Notes: generated by a model not told the origin, from the sequence alone. Shown: positions 8,411 through 17,043, counted from the first letter of the stretch. The stretch is 26,453 nucleotides of DNA from JAQVUB01 sp033809415 (GCA_033809415.1 JAPXLT010000027.1:1-26453), one strand, 5' to 3'. A program made the numbers and translations.

Positions 8411-9292
8411 TCATATGCCGCTATGCTGGCGGTATGCGTGGGGTGTCTTGCCATATTTCCGTTTGAATAACTTGCAGAGAAAGTTACTGTCACAGAAACC
8501 GGACTCCGTTGCGATCTCTTTGATCGTCTTTTCGCTTAATAGCAGTTGCTGGGCAGCGTGATGAAGCCTAAGATCATTGATATACTGCGCCGGAGTCGTT
8601 CCTATCAACCGTTTGAAAACCCGGAAAAAATTCCGTTTAGACATGTTCGCTCTGGAACATAATTGATCGATAGAAATATTGTGATGGAAGCTTTTGTTGA
8701 GATAGAGGATCACCTCCCCAAGGTGGAAATCCTTTTTTCTGTCGCTGTCCTCTCGAAGACTGCAAGCGGCTAAAAGCTGAAGCAGGTTGCAGAATCCGGA
8801 TATGCATGCAAGGGCTGAACCAGGCATCGGCTTGGATATGGTTTCTTTAAGTTGGGAAATGATATCCATGTATGCATTCCGATTCCCCATGTCCAGATGA
8901 TACATCGGTGCAGGATTATATTTGCCATGCTCGTCTACCGGATTGAAAAACTGCCGGTATTCAGGTAGAATATCTTGCCCCAGCAGCTTTTCCGGTTGGC
9001 AAAGCAAATTGAGCACCATCATGCTTTCAGCGTCCAGATAGTTGTGCTCGACGCCGGGGGGAATGATGACGACATCTCCGGGCACCAGTGGCACGGTGTT
9101 GCCATTGCAGTTGTGCACCGCTGCCCCTTCCAAGATCAACGCAATTTCCGTACAGTCATGCTCGTGGAGGGCGTGTTGGCGATGGGCACCCCGGGGAGGA
9201 TAAACAATCGCAATCGAAAGCTCCTTGCGCAAGGTGAATTCGGACAAACTGACGTATCGTGTTTTAAAGGCTCTCATAGACATTCTAAACAT
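8411..9292 (-). CDS. AraC-family transcriptional regulator with cupin sensor domain
   Basis: A 293-residue one-component regulator. Residues of about 30-110 form a cupin-like ligand-binding fold (HEHDCTEIALILEG, then PGDVVIIPPGVEHNY). Residues of about 195-290 hold two helix-turn-helix motifs: first at about 206-227 (ISIDQLCSRANMSKRNFFRVF), second at about 256-277 (TIKEIATESGFCDSNFL), followed by the FKRKYGKTPHAYR signature. The full-length architecture is typical of sugar-responsive AraC/XylS regulators. It is transcribed divergently from the third glycosidase paralog with a 168-bp gap, so control of that gene, and perhaps the whole array, is likely. The effector is probably a mono- or oligosaccharide, but nothing in the sequence identifies it. 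The start could also be the ATG at 9283 or 9277, because no strong ribosome-binding site separates them. Confidence 0.92.
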   Translation of the reverse strand: MFRMSMRAFKTRYVSLSEFTLRKELSIAIVYPPRGAHRQHALHEHDCTEIALILEGAAVHNCNGNTVPLVPGDVVIIPPGVEHNYLDAESMMVLNLLCQPEKLLGQDILPEYRQFFNPVDEHGKYNPAPMYHLDMGNRNAYMDIISQLKETISKPMPGSALACISGFCNLLQLLAACSLREDSDRKKDFHLGEVILYLNKSFHHNISIDQLCSRANMSKRNFFRVFKRLIGTTPAQYINDLRLHHAAQQLLLSEKTIKEIATESGFCDSNFLCKLFKRKYGKTPHAYRQHSGI

Positions 9293-9460
9293 TTTTTCAT
9301 GCTACCATCGGTACAGAAGACACTCTGATAAGCATACTGTAACATGGAAAAGAAAACATACCAACATACATACACCTTGCTGCCATGCAGAATACATGAC
9401 TTCCCATTAGTCATTATAGAAAATATCCGGATGAAACAGGCTATAGAAAGGCTCCAAACC
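9293..9460. promoter_or_regulatory. Divergent intergenic control region (araC-type gene / paralog 3)
   Basis: This 168-bp AT-rich space must carry both the promoter of the regulator and that of the third paralog. I see no convincing -35/-10 pair. There are ACATAC stutters at about 9356-9375, and TATAGA at 9415-9420 is a possible -10 for the plus strand. AraC-type operators (direct half sites about 21 bp apart) would be expected here but are not obvious by eye. Confidence 0.3.
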
Positions 9461-12400
9461 ATGCATAAAACCGTCATCATGCTGCTGTTTTCAGCGCTGC
9501 TGCCTCTCCTGTCAGCCGCCGAAATCCATTTTCAGGCAGGCCAAGGCGACCCTCCATTCAAACTGCAAAATGGCGCGGAAATCACCCAGGAAGGCTATCT
9601 GCGCCTGAACGGAAACGGCGCTTGCGCCGAACTACTGGCCGACAAGGAGGCCTACCTGAGCAGCAGCCGCGGCACGACCATCATCGCCATCCTCAAACCT
9701 GTCGAATACCGCGACTGCGCCTTACTGGAGAGGGCAGATTCCTTCCGCCTGGGGCTGACATCCGGCCGTCGCTATAATCTTTCCACAGCCTGGGATCAAG
9801 CTCCCAAGGCCGCTTTCGTCAGCGGCATGCCTGTCACTCCTGGCGAGGGCTGGGATATCGTGGCCGCTCACGTGGAGCGACATGTGGACACCGCCAATGG
9901 TATCAATGCCGTGCGCCTGACACTTTTCGTCAATGGTCAGCAAATGGCACAGCGTGAAGTCAATAATGTAGAGACCTTCGGCGGCAACCTGCCGTTTTTC
10001 GTCGGCAAAGGACAACAGTCATTCTTTGGCGACATTGCTGCGCTTCACCTCTTCCAAAGAATCCTGTCCGAAGATGAAATCGAGAAAATCGCCCAAGAAA
10101 GCGGTGTCCCGGTTCGCTTGTCACGCAGCCAGAACCAGAACGCAGCCCTGACGCGTCTGCTCGAGGAAGCAGAATCCAAAGCCACCCTGCCCGAAGCCAA
10201 ATGGATGCTTGCTTGCCTGAAAGATTATGCTAATCTGGGCACTGATACGCAAACCCTGCTACAAACTCTGCAGACTGCCACTGTTGCCTTGCAAGCGCAG
10301 AACACAGACACCCTGATGCAGGCTTGGAATCGCCAGTTCCCGGCTCTGCCTTTGCTGTCCACACCTGATTTGCTGTTGCTGCTCGCCAGCAAAGGCAGCG
10401 TCACTGCCTTCCTGGGCGCTTACAACCGCCAGGCCACTTGCCCGCTCTTCGGAACAGATGGCTTCAGCTGGAGCCTGGAATACGAGGATATGCAGCAGGA
10501 AGTCTTCCGACTCGCCCCCGCTGATGGCACGATGCCTTTCCAGACCAGCATCGACGGCGGAAACTTCTCGGTCACTTGGCACAGCGCCGATTTCACCGTC
10601 TCGGTCAAAGGCAATCTAGCCGGCGCCCGCCTGGCTGCCAAAATCGACGTCGAAAACCACAATCCCAATCTGCTGCTGACAAAAGTCTTCTTCCCCATCT
10701 ACACCCTCCAGAAACTACCCGGGCAGGATTTCTTCCTGCTGCCCAAGGACAGCGGCGCTATCTTCGACAACCCCACCGGCGATTTCCGCATTCCCTTCTG
10801 GGAATATCCAATGTTCGGCGTTACCATGCAGCTGACTGCTTACTACAATGCAAGCGGCAACGGCATCTATCTGGCCATGGAAGACCCGAAAACCAAGATC
10901 AAAAGTTTGGGAATCCGCGGTCGCCAAGGACGCCTGACCGAACAGTGGCGCATGCCTGTCCCCTTCCAACCAGACGCCAAGAGCGGCGGCAACAGTTTCG
11001 CCTCCGACGGCGCCGTGGCAGCTCTGGAATTATACCGCGGCGACTGGTTCGAGGCCTGCCAGATCTACAAGAAATTCCTGGCCACCACAAGCTGGGGAAC
11101 CTGTCAGATTCCCAGGCAAGATACGCCCAAATGGTTCCGCGACAACTGTGTCTGGGTCCAGGGATTGGACGCCAACGATGCCGACACTCCCTTCCCCCTC
11201 GAGGGTTTTCGCTATTTCCAGGATTACTTTGAAGTTCCCACCGCCTTTGTCTCCGGCATCCTCTATACGCCTAACGGACCTCAGCGCTTCGGCCCCGATT
11301 TCCATGTCTGGAACACGGTGAAAGAAGGGATGAAAGAAGCCAACAAACTGGGGCTGAAGATTCTCCCCTATTATAACAGCCGCATCTGGTACTGTGGTGA
11401 AGGCGCTGAAAAACAGAATAAATTCGAGTCCGAAGGCAAAGATTATGTCATCCGGGAGCGTAGCGGAAAACCCCGCATCGAAAACTACGGACAGCCTATG
11501 GGCATCCACGCCGTAATGTGCCAGGGCACCAAGGTCTGGCGGGAGAAAATTTGGGCTAATGCCGAGCGGATTGCCGAAGGCGGCATCAGCGGCGTCTATC
11601 ACGACCAACTTTCCTGCGCACCGCCCTTCCTCTGCTTCTGTACCAACCATGAACACCTGCCGGGCGATCCAGCCGTATGGACTGCTGCCCATCGCCAAAT
11701 CTACAACGAAGGCATCATGGGGCCGATCCGCCAAAAATATCCCGAACTGGCCCACACCTGCGAGGAAGGTGCGGAGCCGTATCTCCTGTCCGTTGATGGC
11801 TTCGTCGCCTGGCGCTACGGCCAGACAGGGCATGTCCCCGCATTCCAGGCCATCTTCTCACCGAGAATCCAATTCGTGGGACGCGGTGACTTCGCGCATA
11901 ACGCCGGGGACAAAATGCCATACGAGCACTATTTCCCCAAGTTTGCGGAGCAACTGGTCTATGGCGAGCAGATCGGCTGGGTTTCAGTAAACACCGTTCG
12001 CTTCCCTTCTCCCCTCCGTTCCTGGCTGAAGAAACTCGCCTTTGTCCGTCATGGCCTGGCTGATTTCCTTAATGCTTCCGAAATGCAGAAACCGATTGCC
12101 TTCACGGAAAAACTCCCCCAATACACCTCCGAATGGGGAGTCGTCGGCTGGGAAAACCAAGTGACAGTCGATAAAATCCTCCACGGTGTCTGGAAACACC
12201 AAGACGGACGCGTAGTCGTACTCTTCGTCAACACCGATACTCGCGAGACTCTGACCGCCAAGGTGCCCGCCGACTACAACATCGGACGAAATCTGGCCGT
12301 GCTCGCCGAAGGACAACCGCCCCGCTTCCTCGATGCCAACACACCCGCCCCCACCGTCACCCTGCAACCTCTGGAAATCCAATTGTGGCTTCTTTCGGAG

Positions 12401-12934
12401 GGTATGTTGCATGCCTGGGCGCAGAACTTCACTGCCCTGCAACAGCGTCTGCCAGGCTTGATGGACGACCTCGGAGTCTTCGTCAATCAGCGTCCTGATT
12501 TCAGCAAATGCCTCAAGCTTGATGCCTCCAAGCATGAGTATATCCGCCTGAAAGATGCCTCCTGGCTACTGGGCGCTAACCGCTTTACCGGAGGTAATCT
12601 GGGCTATCATTCCACGCGCATGCCCGACAACTGGGCCGTTGCCACCCCCGGAGCGGAAATCTACTTTGGTGACGTGGATTTCGGCCAGGATGCCAAAGTT
12701 CTGGAGGCAGAATGTTCCGCCTTCCGGCCAGGCGTGACCATCGAAGTACTGGACCTGACCTTCAACCATCCCCTCACTGTCCTAGCCACCTTCGAGCTTC
12801 CCATCACCAAAGGCTGGTATGACTACGAAACGGTTACCGCCAACCTGAAGCGCCCCGTCTCCGGACACCGGAATATCCTTTTCCGGGTCAAAGGCGGCAA
12901 CTGCAATCTCAAAGGCTGGAGAGTCGCCGAGTAA
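9461..12934 (+). CDS. Secreted LamG / DUF6259-like glycosidase-family protein, paralog 3
   Basis: A 1157-residue predicted exported protein. The ATG at 9461 is chosen because it begins MHKTVIMLLFSALLPLLSAA, a good signal peptide, with AAAGG about 9 nt upstream. An upstream in-frame ATG at 9431 is possible, while one at 9344 would add about 39 residues before the signal. It has the same layout as paralog 1: LamG-like (GYLRLNGNGACAEL), linker helices, a beta domain (GNGIYLAMEDP), a TIM barrel with NSRIWYCG, AVMCQGTKVW, GVYHDQ (Asp715) and HTCEEG (Glu768), and a CBM6-like C-terminus (GGNCNLKGWRV). The Gly before the glutamates is Cys here. It is divergent from the AraC gene and 108 bp upstream of paralog 4, so the last two may be co-transcribed. 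The substrate is unknown. Confidence 0.85.
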   Translation: MHKTVIMLLFSALLPLLSAAEIHFQAGQGDPPFKLQNGAEITQEGYLRLNGNGACAELLADKEAYLSSSRGTTIIAILKPVEYRDCALLERADSFRLGLTSGRRYNLSTAWDQAPKAAFVSGMPVTPGEGWDIVAAHVERHVDTANGINAVRLTLFVNGQQMAQREVNNVETFGGNLPFFVGKGQQSFFGDIAALHLFQRILSEDEIEKIAQESGVPVRLSRSQNQNAALTRLLEEAESKATLPEAKWMLACLKDYANLGTDTQTLLQTLQTATVALQAQNTDTLMQAWNRQFPALPLLSTPDLLLLLASKGSVTAFLGAYNRQATCPLFGTDGFSWSLEYEDMQQEVFRLAPADGTMPFQTSIDGGNFSVTWHSADFTVSVKGNLAGARLAAKIDVENHNPNLLLTKVFFPIYTLQKLPGQDFFLLPKDSGAIFDNPTGDFRIPFWEYPMFGVTMQLTAYYNASGNGIYLAMEDPKTKIKSLGIRGRQGRLTEQWRMPVPFQPDAKSGGNSFASDGAVAALELYRGDWFEACQIYKKFLATTSWGTCQIPRQDTPKWFRDNCVWVQGLDANDADTPFPLEGFRYFQDYFEVPTAFVSGILYTPNGPQRFGPDFHVWNTVKEGMKEANKLGLKILPYYNSRIWYCGEGAEKQNKFESEGKDYVIRERSGKPRIENYGQPMGIHAVMCQGTKVWREKIWANAERIAEGGISGVYHDQLSCAPPFLCFCTNHEHLPGDPAVWTAAHRQIYNEGIMGPIRQKYPELAHTCEEGAEPYLLSVDGFVAWRYGQTGHVPAFQAIFSPRIQFVGRGDFAHNAGDKMPYEHYFPKFAEQLVYGEQIGWVSVNTVRFPSPLRSWLKKLAFVRHGLADFLNASEMQKPIAFTEKLPQYTSEWGVVGWENQVTVDKILHGVWKHQDGRVVVLFVNTDTRETLTAKVPADYNIGRNLAVLAEGQPPRFLDANTPAPTVTLQPLEIQLWLLSEGMLHAWAQNFTALQQRLPGLMDDLGVFVNQRPDFSKCLKLDASKHEYIRLKDASWLLGANRFTGGNLGYHSTRMPDNWAVATPGAEIYFGDVDFGQDAKVLEAECSAFRPGVTIEVLDLTFNHPLTVLATFELPITKGWYDYETVTANLKRPVSGHRNILFRVKGGNCNLKGWRVAE

Positions 12935-13042
12935 CCCAACGAACCCTAACGCCGTATTCTTCGAAATGAAATAAGCATTTGTCTCCATCATCCCTCTGTC
13001 TGATGGACACCGGTCTCTGTAAATCACGAAAGGAAACGAACC

Positions 13043-16000
13043 ATGCGCAAATACCTCTTACTGGCAGTAGCCTTGATGCTTTACCTGGAAACACTTGTCG
13101 TAGCCGGAGTGGCTATCAGCGACAAAGGATATACCTTCTCCTTCCAGATAAATTCGGAGACTGCCGATGGAGTCTTGGCGGAGAAGCCTGGCGTCTGGCG
13201 CCTGGAAAAGCAAGAGCGGATACTAACCGCCCAGCTGCTGGACAAGGAAGGTCAACAAGTTCTGACGATGCCAGTCTACTGCGGCCCTGCCATGAATGGA
13301 AAGTATGCAGTGGCATGGATGCTCGAACGGGTATTCGAGCAAGCACAGGGACGTGACGGTTACAGGGCCATCCTGGCCATCAACGGGCGTCGCCTGGCAG
13401 AAAAGGTGATCAGCCCGCTGGCACTGAACACTACCGATGCAGAGCCGTCCGGCAAACTGGAAGCGGCCAAGGAGCATGGCCGAGTACTGAAGACGGTGGA
13501 GGTGAAGCGTCTGTGCGGACAGTCTTTCTGCCTGCCCTGGCCTTCTACGGAAAAAGAGGTTCTACGTGTGGAAAACCCGGCAGTTGTGCTGATTCTGCGG
13601 AAGGGAAGCGGCAAAGGCTCACCGTTGCTGGGCTGCTTCAACCGAGCCATCAACGCTCCGGCATTTACTGGTAACGGCTTCGACTGGGAACTGGAATTAA
13701 CCCAAGATGGCATCAACACCCGCCTGACCGCCGATGAATTCGAGTATGATCCCATCTCCGTGCAGGACATCGAGGGCGGACAGCAATTCACGGTACGCTG
13801 GAAACATCCGCATTTCGCAGTTACCGGCAACTTCACACTGCGGGGTTCCCGCCTGGAAAGTCAACTGGCCGTGGAGGTTCTCGAAGAGCAGGGAATCCTG
13901 CAGCGAATCACCTTCCCGATCTGGCGGTTGCACAAAATGCCCGGCAAGAACACGGCGGTACTGCCTTTGTTCTCCGGCGTCGAATTTGCCAACCCCACGG
14001 ACAATCTGTCTCAAAGCGCCATCTGGCCAAACGGACATTCCTCTATGCAATTTGCGGCGCTGTACAACGACGAAGGACAGGGAGTTTACCTTGGTCGAGA
14101 GGATGCTTCCGGAGAGACCAAGGAGCAAACCTTCACCGGCTGCGGCGGCATTCTGGAAGCTCTTTGGAAAGTCGGAGTAGCCCGGGGGCAGACCAAGATC
14201 GAGTTGCCAGGCAAGGCGGTGCTCGAATTCTATCAGGGCAACTGGTTTGAAGCCGGACAAATCTACAAGCGTTTTGCCGCAACAACCCCCTGGTGGGTCG
14301 CTGAAATACCCCGCAAGGGAACACCCCAGTGGTTTATGGAAAACCCCATGTGGATCTGTGGCATCCCCATTGACACGGGACTGCCAACCTATCGCTGGTG
14401 CCAGGAGTATTTCGAGACGCCCGTGGCCATCATTGCCGGCCTCTTGCTTACCAAACACGGAAACTGGCGTTACGGCCCGGAGTATGTAGTCAAGGATTTT
14501 GCCCTCCCAAGCCTGAAGCAAATGCAGGAGGAAGGAATTCGTGTCTTCACCTACTTTAACGGACGCCTCTGCTTCGCCGACAAAACAGCCGACGAGGAGA
14601 ACAACTACACTGAAAAGTGGCTGCCGCACACGGCAAAAAACGAGGATGGCAAGCCATACGGCGCCGTCTATGGTGCCCAAGGCTACCACACTGTTATGTG
14701 CCCAGGAAGTCCTGTCTGGCAGGAACATCTGCTGAAGAACATGGAGATGTTTGCCGCTGCGAAGATGGCGGGTGTCTATCACGACCAGCTGCCTTGTTCT
14801 ACCGCCTACAGCTGCTTTGATGAAAACCACGGACATCCGGTGAACGATCCGCAGTCATGGGTAACCAAAGGGCATTGGAAAACTTACGGCAAAATCATGG
14901 GTGAGTTCAGAAAGCAACATCCCGAGCTCGCGCATACTGGAGAGGATGCCTCGGATGCCTTTTTGAGCTGTCTGGACGGCTTTATGGTCTGGCGTTTCGG
15001 CCGAGCCGGGCATGTGCCTCTCTTCCAGTCAATCTATGCTCCGCGAATCCAGTTCGTAGGTCGCGGCGGTGATGTCCACGCCCTGCAAGGCACCTATGAG
15101 GCCTTTTTCCCCAAGTATGGCGAACAGCTGATCTTCGGTGAGCAGATCGGCTGGAATGGCCTCGAGGAAATCCGCTATCCCTCGCCCCGCCGTTCCTTCC
15201 TGAAGAAGCTGTCGCTGCTGCGCTACGCCATAGCCTCTTTTATGAATGCCGCGGAAATGCAAAAGCCTTTGACCTTTGCCGAACCACCGGAAACCATGAC
15301 CACCATGTGGGGAGTGGATGATATCCACAAATGTACCACCGACAAGATTCTGCACAGTGTCTGGAAGCATAAGGATGGGCGCAGGCTGGTAATGTTTCTG
15401 AATACTGTGGCTGAAGAACAGACCGTTCGCCCGCAGCTGTCCCTGAAATCCAGTCAATTGGTAGTTCTGCGGGAGGGGGCTACGTCTCCGCAAATTCGGA
15501 AAGATGTTCCCACGCAGGTGAGCCTGCCTGCCTATGGAGCGGAATTCTGGCTGCTGACAGATAGTGACGGCACGACCGATGAACTGGTCGGCCGAGTCTT
15601 CCATGCCATGCAGAAGAGTGTCCGGGTCTTTGAGGACAATCAGGGACTGCTGATCAATCAGTCCCCTGATTTCAGCAAATCCGAAATGCTGAATGCAGTG
15701 AAGGCGCCGCTATATGCCCGTGATGCCTGCTGGCTGCTCCGGGCTTTCCGGGCAACCGGCGGCAACTTGGGTTACCACCCTAATCCCGGCCGGAAGATGA
15801 ATGAAAACTGGATTGCGGCGCGCGACGGCGCGGTAGTCTATTTCGGCAAAGCGTATGTCGGCACCGCCCCAGACAGCGTGGAGTTTGAACTGGCTACTGA
15901 TCAGAAGGGAGTCGTAGTGCAGTTAATAGATATCACGGAAAATGCCCCTGACGCAGTTTTGGCGGAAGTGCGCCCGGACCCCGGCCCCTGGTTCGAGTTC

Positions 16001-16123
16001 CGCAAGTTCCGGGTGCCTTTCCTGCGAAATGTGGATGGGCATCGAGCGGTCATCATGCAGTTTTCCGGAGGCAATTGCAACCTCCGTTCATGGCAAGTCA
16101 TCCAAAAGCCAGACACACAATAA
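13043..16123 (+). CDS. Secreted DUF6259-like glycosidase-family protein, paralog 4 (reduced N-terminal domain)
   Basis: A 1026-residue predicted exported protein starting MRKYLLLAVALMLYLETLVVAG, a signal peptide. AAAGGAAA lies 8-9 nt before the ATG. The N-terminal region (about 25-135) still aligns loosely with the LamG part of the other paralogs (YRAILAINGRRLAEK) but is about 100 residues shorter and lacks the GYLRLNG block. The beta domain (GQGVYLGREDA), the TIM barrel with YFNGRLCF, TVMCPGSPVW, GVYHDQ (Asp581) and HTGEDA (Glu634), and the CBM6-like end (GGNCNLRSWQV) are intact. The shortened front may mean that this copy has lost one carbohydrate-binding surface. It closes the array; a weak terminator lies at 16227-16249. 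Confidence 0.83.
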   Translation: MRKYLLLAVALMLYLETLVVAGVAISDKGYTFSFQINSETADGVLAEKPGVWRLEKQERILTAQLLDKEGQQVLTMPVYCGPAMNGKYAVAWMLERVFEQAQGRDGYRAILAINGRRLAEKVISPLALNTTDAEPSGKLEAAKEHGRVLKTVEVKRLCGQSFCLPWPSTEKEVLRVENPAVVLILRKGSGKGSPLLGCFNRAINAPAFTGNGFDWELELTQDGINTRLTADEFEYDPISVQDIEGGQQFTVRWKHPHFAVTGNFTLRGSRLESQLAVEVLEEQGILQRITFPIWRLHKMPGKNTAVLPLFSGVEFANPTDNLSQSAIWPNGHSSMQFAALYNDEGQGVYLGREDASGETKEQTFTGCGGILEALWKVGVARGQTKIELPGKAVLEFYQGNWFEAGQIYKRFAATTPWWVAEIPRKGTPQWFMENPMWICGIPIDTGLPTYRWCQEYFETPVAIIAGLLLTKHGNWRYGPEYVVKDFALPSLKQMQEEGIRVFTYFNGRLCFADKTADEENNYTEKWLPHTAKNEDGKPYGAVYGAQGYHTVMCPGSPVWQEHLLKNMEMFAAAKMAGVYHDQLPCSTAYSCFDENHGHPVNDPQSWVTKGHWKTYGKIMGEFRKQHPELAHTGEDASDAFLSCLDGFMVWRFGRAGHVPLFQSIYAPRIQFVGRGGDVHALQGTYEAFFPKYGEQLIFGEQIGWNGLEEIRYPSPRRSFLKKLSLLRYAIASFMNAAEMQKPLTFAEPPETMTTMWGVDDIHKCTTDKILHSVWKHKDGRRLVMFLNTVAEEQTVRPQLSLKSSQLVVLREGATSPQIRKDVPTQVSLPAYGAEFWLLTDSDGTTDELVGRVFHAMQKSVRVFEDNQGLLINQSPDFSKSEMLNAVKAPLYARDACWLLRAFRATGGNLGYHPNPGRKMNENWIAARDGAVVYFGKAYVGTAPDSVEFELATDQKGVVVQLIDITENAPDAVLAEVRPDPGPWFEFRKFRVPFLRNVDGHRAVIMQFSGGNCNLRSWQVIQKPDTQ

Positions 16124-16136
16124 CAACGTCAATATA

Positions 16137-16190
16137 AAAAATTTTCGTACTACTATCACCCAGAATCTTGTTTTTTGTGAAAGATTTTCA
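16137..16190 (+). repeat. Inner inverted repeat, right copy
   Basis: This stretch starts 13 bp after the stop of paralog 4 and matches the reverse complement of 328-381 (shared TTTTCGTACTAC and GAAAGATTTT). Its T-rich runs could also contribute to transcription termination. See the left copy for the comparison. Confidence 0.6.
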
Positions 16191-16226
16191 AAAAACTGAT
16201 GCACGAGTTACTGGCTTTGAGGGGCT

Positions 16227-16249
16227 TTCTCATTTTTGAGAATTTTTTT
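16227..16249 (+). terminator. Weak intrinsic terminator after the glycosidase array
   Basis: TTCTCA and TGAGAA form a 6-bp stem around a TTTT loop, followed by seven T residues (16243-16249). The stem is short and AT-rich, so efficiency is doubtful. Its position about 100 bp after the last paralog fits an end of transcription. Confidence 0.45.
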
Positions 16250-16294
16250 GAACTTTTTGATTTTTCAGTGATGAGAGAGGGAAACCGGCTTCAT

Positions 16295-16311
16295 GCCGGC
16301 GAGCCGCCGGC
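16295..16311. repeat. GC-rich hairpin (GCCGGC stem)
   Basis: GCCGGC, a GAGCC spacer and GCCGGC form a compact hairpin. An alternative pairing uses GAGC/GCTC at 16301-16315. It is REP-like in look and lies within the 396-bp space between the array and the GNAT gene. No T-run follows. Confidence 0.4.
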
Positions 16312-16378
16312 GCTCCATATCGCCTCCGACTGAAAAAGTAAAGCCGACCTTGTCACATGGCGATCCGTCCGATCTGTC

Positions 16379-16463
16379 GTCCGTGTAAAGTCCGTGTCCC
16401 GTCCGTGTAAAGTCCGTGTCCCGTCCGTGTAAAGTCCGTGTCCCGTCCGTGTAAAGTCCGTGT
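16379..16463. repeat. Minisatellite: 22-bp tandem repeat, 3.9 copies
   Basis: Each unit is two related 11-mers, GTCCGTGTAAA and GTCCGTGTCCC. Units lie at 16379-16400, 16401-16422 and 16423-16444, with a partial unit at 16445-16463. The copies are identical base for base, so the expansion is recent or homogenised. It abuts the inverted 30-bp repeat at 16463. On the minus strand it reads open in some frames, but this is a periodic artefact. Confidence 0.9.
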
Positions 16464-16512
16464 GGGTTGTGGGCGGCAGCCCACGCCAAGTCTTTTCGTG
16501 TGGTTCGTGGTT
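16463..16512 (-). repeat. Outer inverted repeat, right copy, with CACGAA stutter
   Basis: The reverse complement of 16463-16492 matches positions 1-30 of the window at 29 of 30 bases, including a hairpin (GTGGGC-TGCC-GCCCAC, minus-strand reading of 16469-16484). On the minus strand it is preceded by TTAACCACGAACCACACGAA, a stutter seen as a common intergenic motif in PVC-group genomes. It starts 7 bp after the stop codon of the GNAT gene, so it forms that operon's 3' untranslated region. Confidence 0.75.
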
Positions 16513-16519
16513 AAATCTC

Positions 16520-16999
16520 TCACAGTTCCTGATAATAGGTAACATACTGCAAAGAGCGGTCGAAACCTGCCCGCTCGTAGGCTTTGCGGGCACGTGCATG
16601 CCCCTCATCGAGGCCAGTCGTAACCTTGACGAATTTCAGCCCCTTCTGCCGGAAATATTCGAGCACAGCTTTGTACATCTGCTGGCCTATCCCCTTGATC
16701 CCGCAGTCCGGATCAGCGGCATTATTCAGAATTTCCCCGCCCTGGTGCTGCTCATCAATGGCAAAGGTAATAAAGCCCACCACCTTGCCATCCTCTTCGC
16801 ATACCCAAAAATGCTCCGGATCAGCCAGCGCCTGCCTGCGGATTTCCTCGCCCTTGCTGAGTTCGTCCCCAAGTGGCCGCAGCAAATCCGAAATCCGATC
16901 CCCCAACGCCTCCCGGGAAATCTTGCGGATCTGACGCCAGACCCGGTTGGCAATATCCATAACCACTGGCAAATCTTCCGCACAATACGCTCGAATCAT
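16520..16999 (-). CDS. GNAT-family N-acetyltransferase
   Basis: A 159-residue soluble acetyltransferase that would move an acetyl group from acetyl-CoA to an amine of an unknown acceptor. It starts MIRAYCAEDLPVVMDIANRVW, the usual first strand and helix of the fold. FWVCEEDGKVVGFITFAID corresponds to the central strands, and CGIKGIGQQMYKAVLEYFRQKG to the acetyl-CoA pyrophosphate loop, a diverged R/Q-x-x-G-x-G/A (here K-G-I-G). The C-terminus ARKAYERAGFDRSLQYVTYYQ is a classical GNAT ending. The ATG at 16999 is preferred because AGGAG lies 8 nt upstream; a GTG at 17008 sits too close to it. It is the third gene of a likely operon, 44 bp behind the ROK kinase. An acceptor cannot be assigned. 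Confidence 0.85.
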   Translation of the reverse strand: MIRAYCAEDLPVVMDIANRVWRQIRKISREALGDRISDLLRPLGDELSKGEEIRRQALADPEHFWVCEEDGKVVGFITFAIDEQHQGGEILNNAADPDCGIKGIGQQMYKAVLEYFRQKGLKFVKVTTGLDEGHARARKAYERAGFDRSLQYVTYYQEL

Positions 17000-17043
17000 T
17001 CTTGGCACTCCTGTTCAATTTTTTTAATGACCGCCAGACAGGC

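Noticed and set aside
7596..8414. A 272-codon minus-strand frame crossing the end of paralog 2 and repeat copy 2.
   Set aside because: It runs through a non-coding repeat and the reverse of a conserved gene, with no motif and no ribosome-binding site.
13697..14836. A 379-codon open frame on the minus strand inside paralog 4.
   Set aside because: It is antisense to a well-supported gene with conserved motifs. Its translation has no recognisable domain and reflects the GC-rich third-position bias of the real gene.
16379..16463. The tandem repeat as a CRISPR array.
   Set aside because: Units are contiguous with no unique spacers between them, and no cas gene is present.
16265..16608. Minus-strand frames of 74 and 105 codons with periodic TDGTRTLHG-type sequence.
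   Set aside because: They are translations of the 22-bp minisatellite and flanking CACGAA repeat and not genuine proteins.
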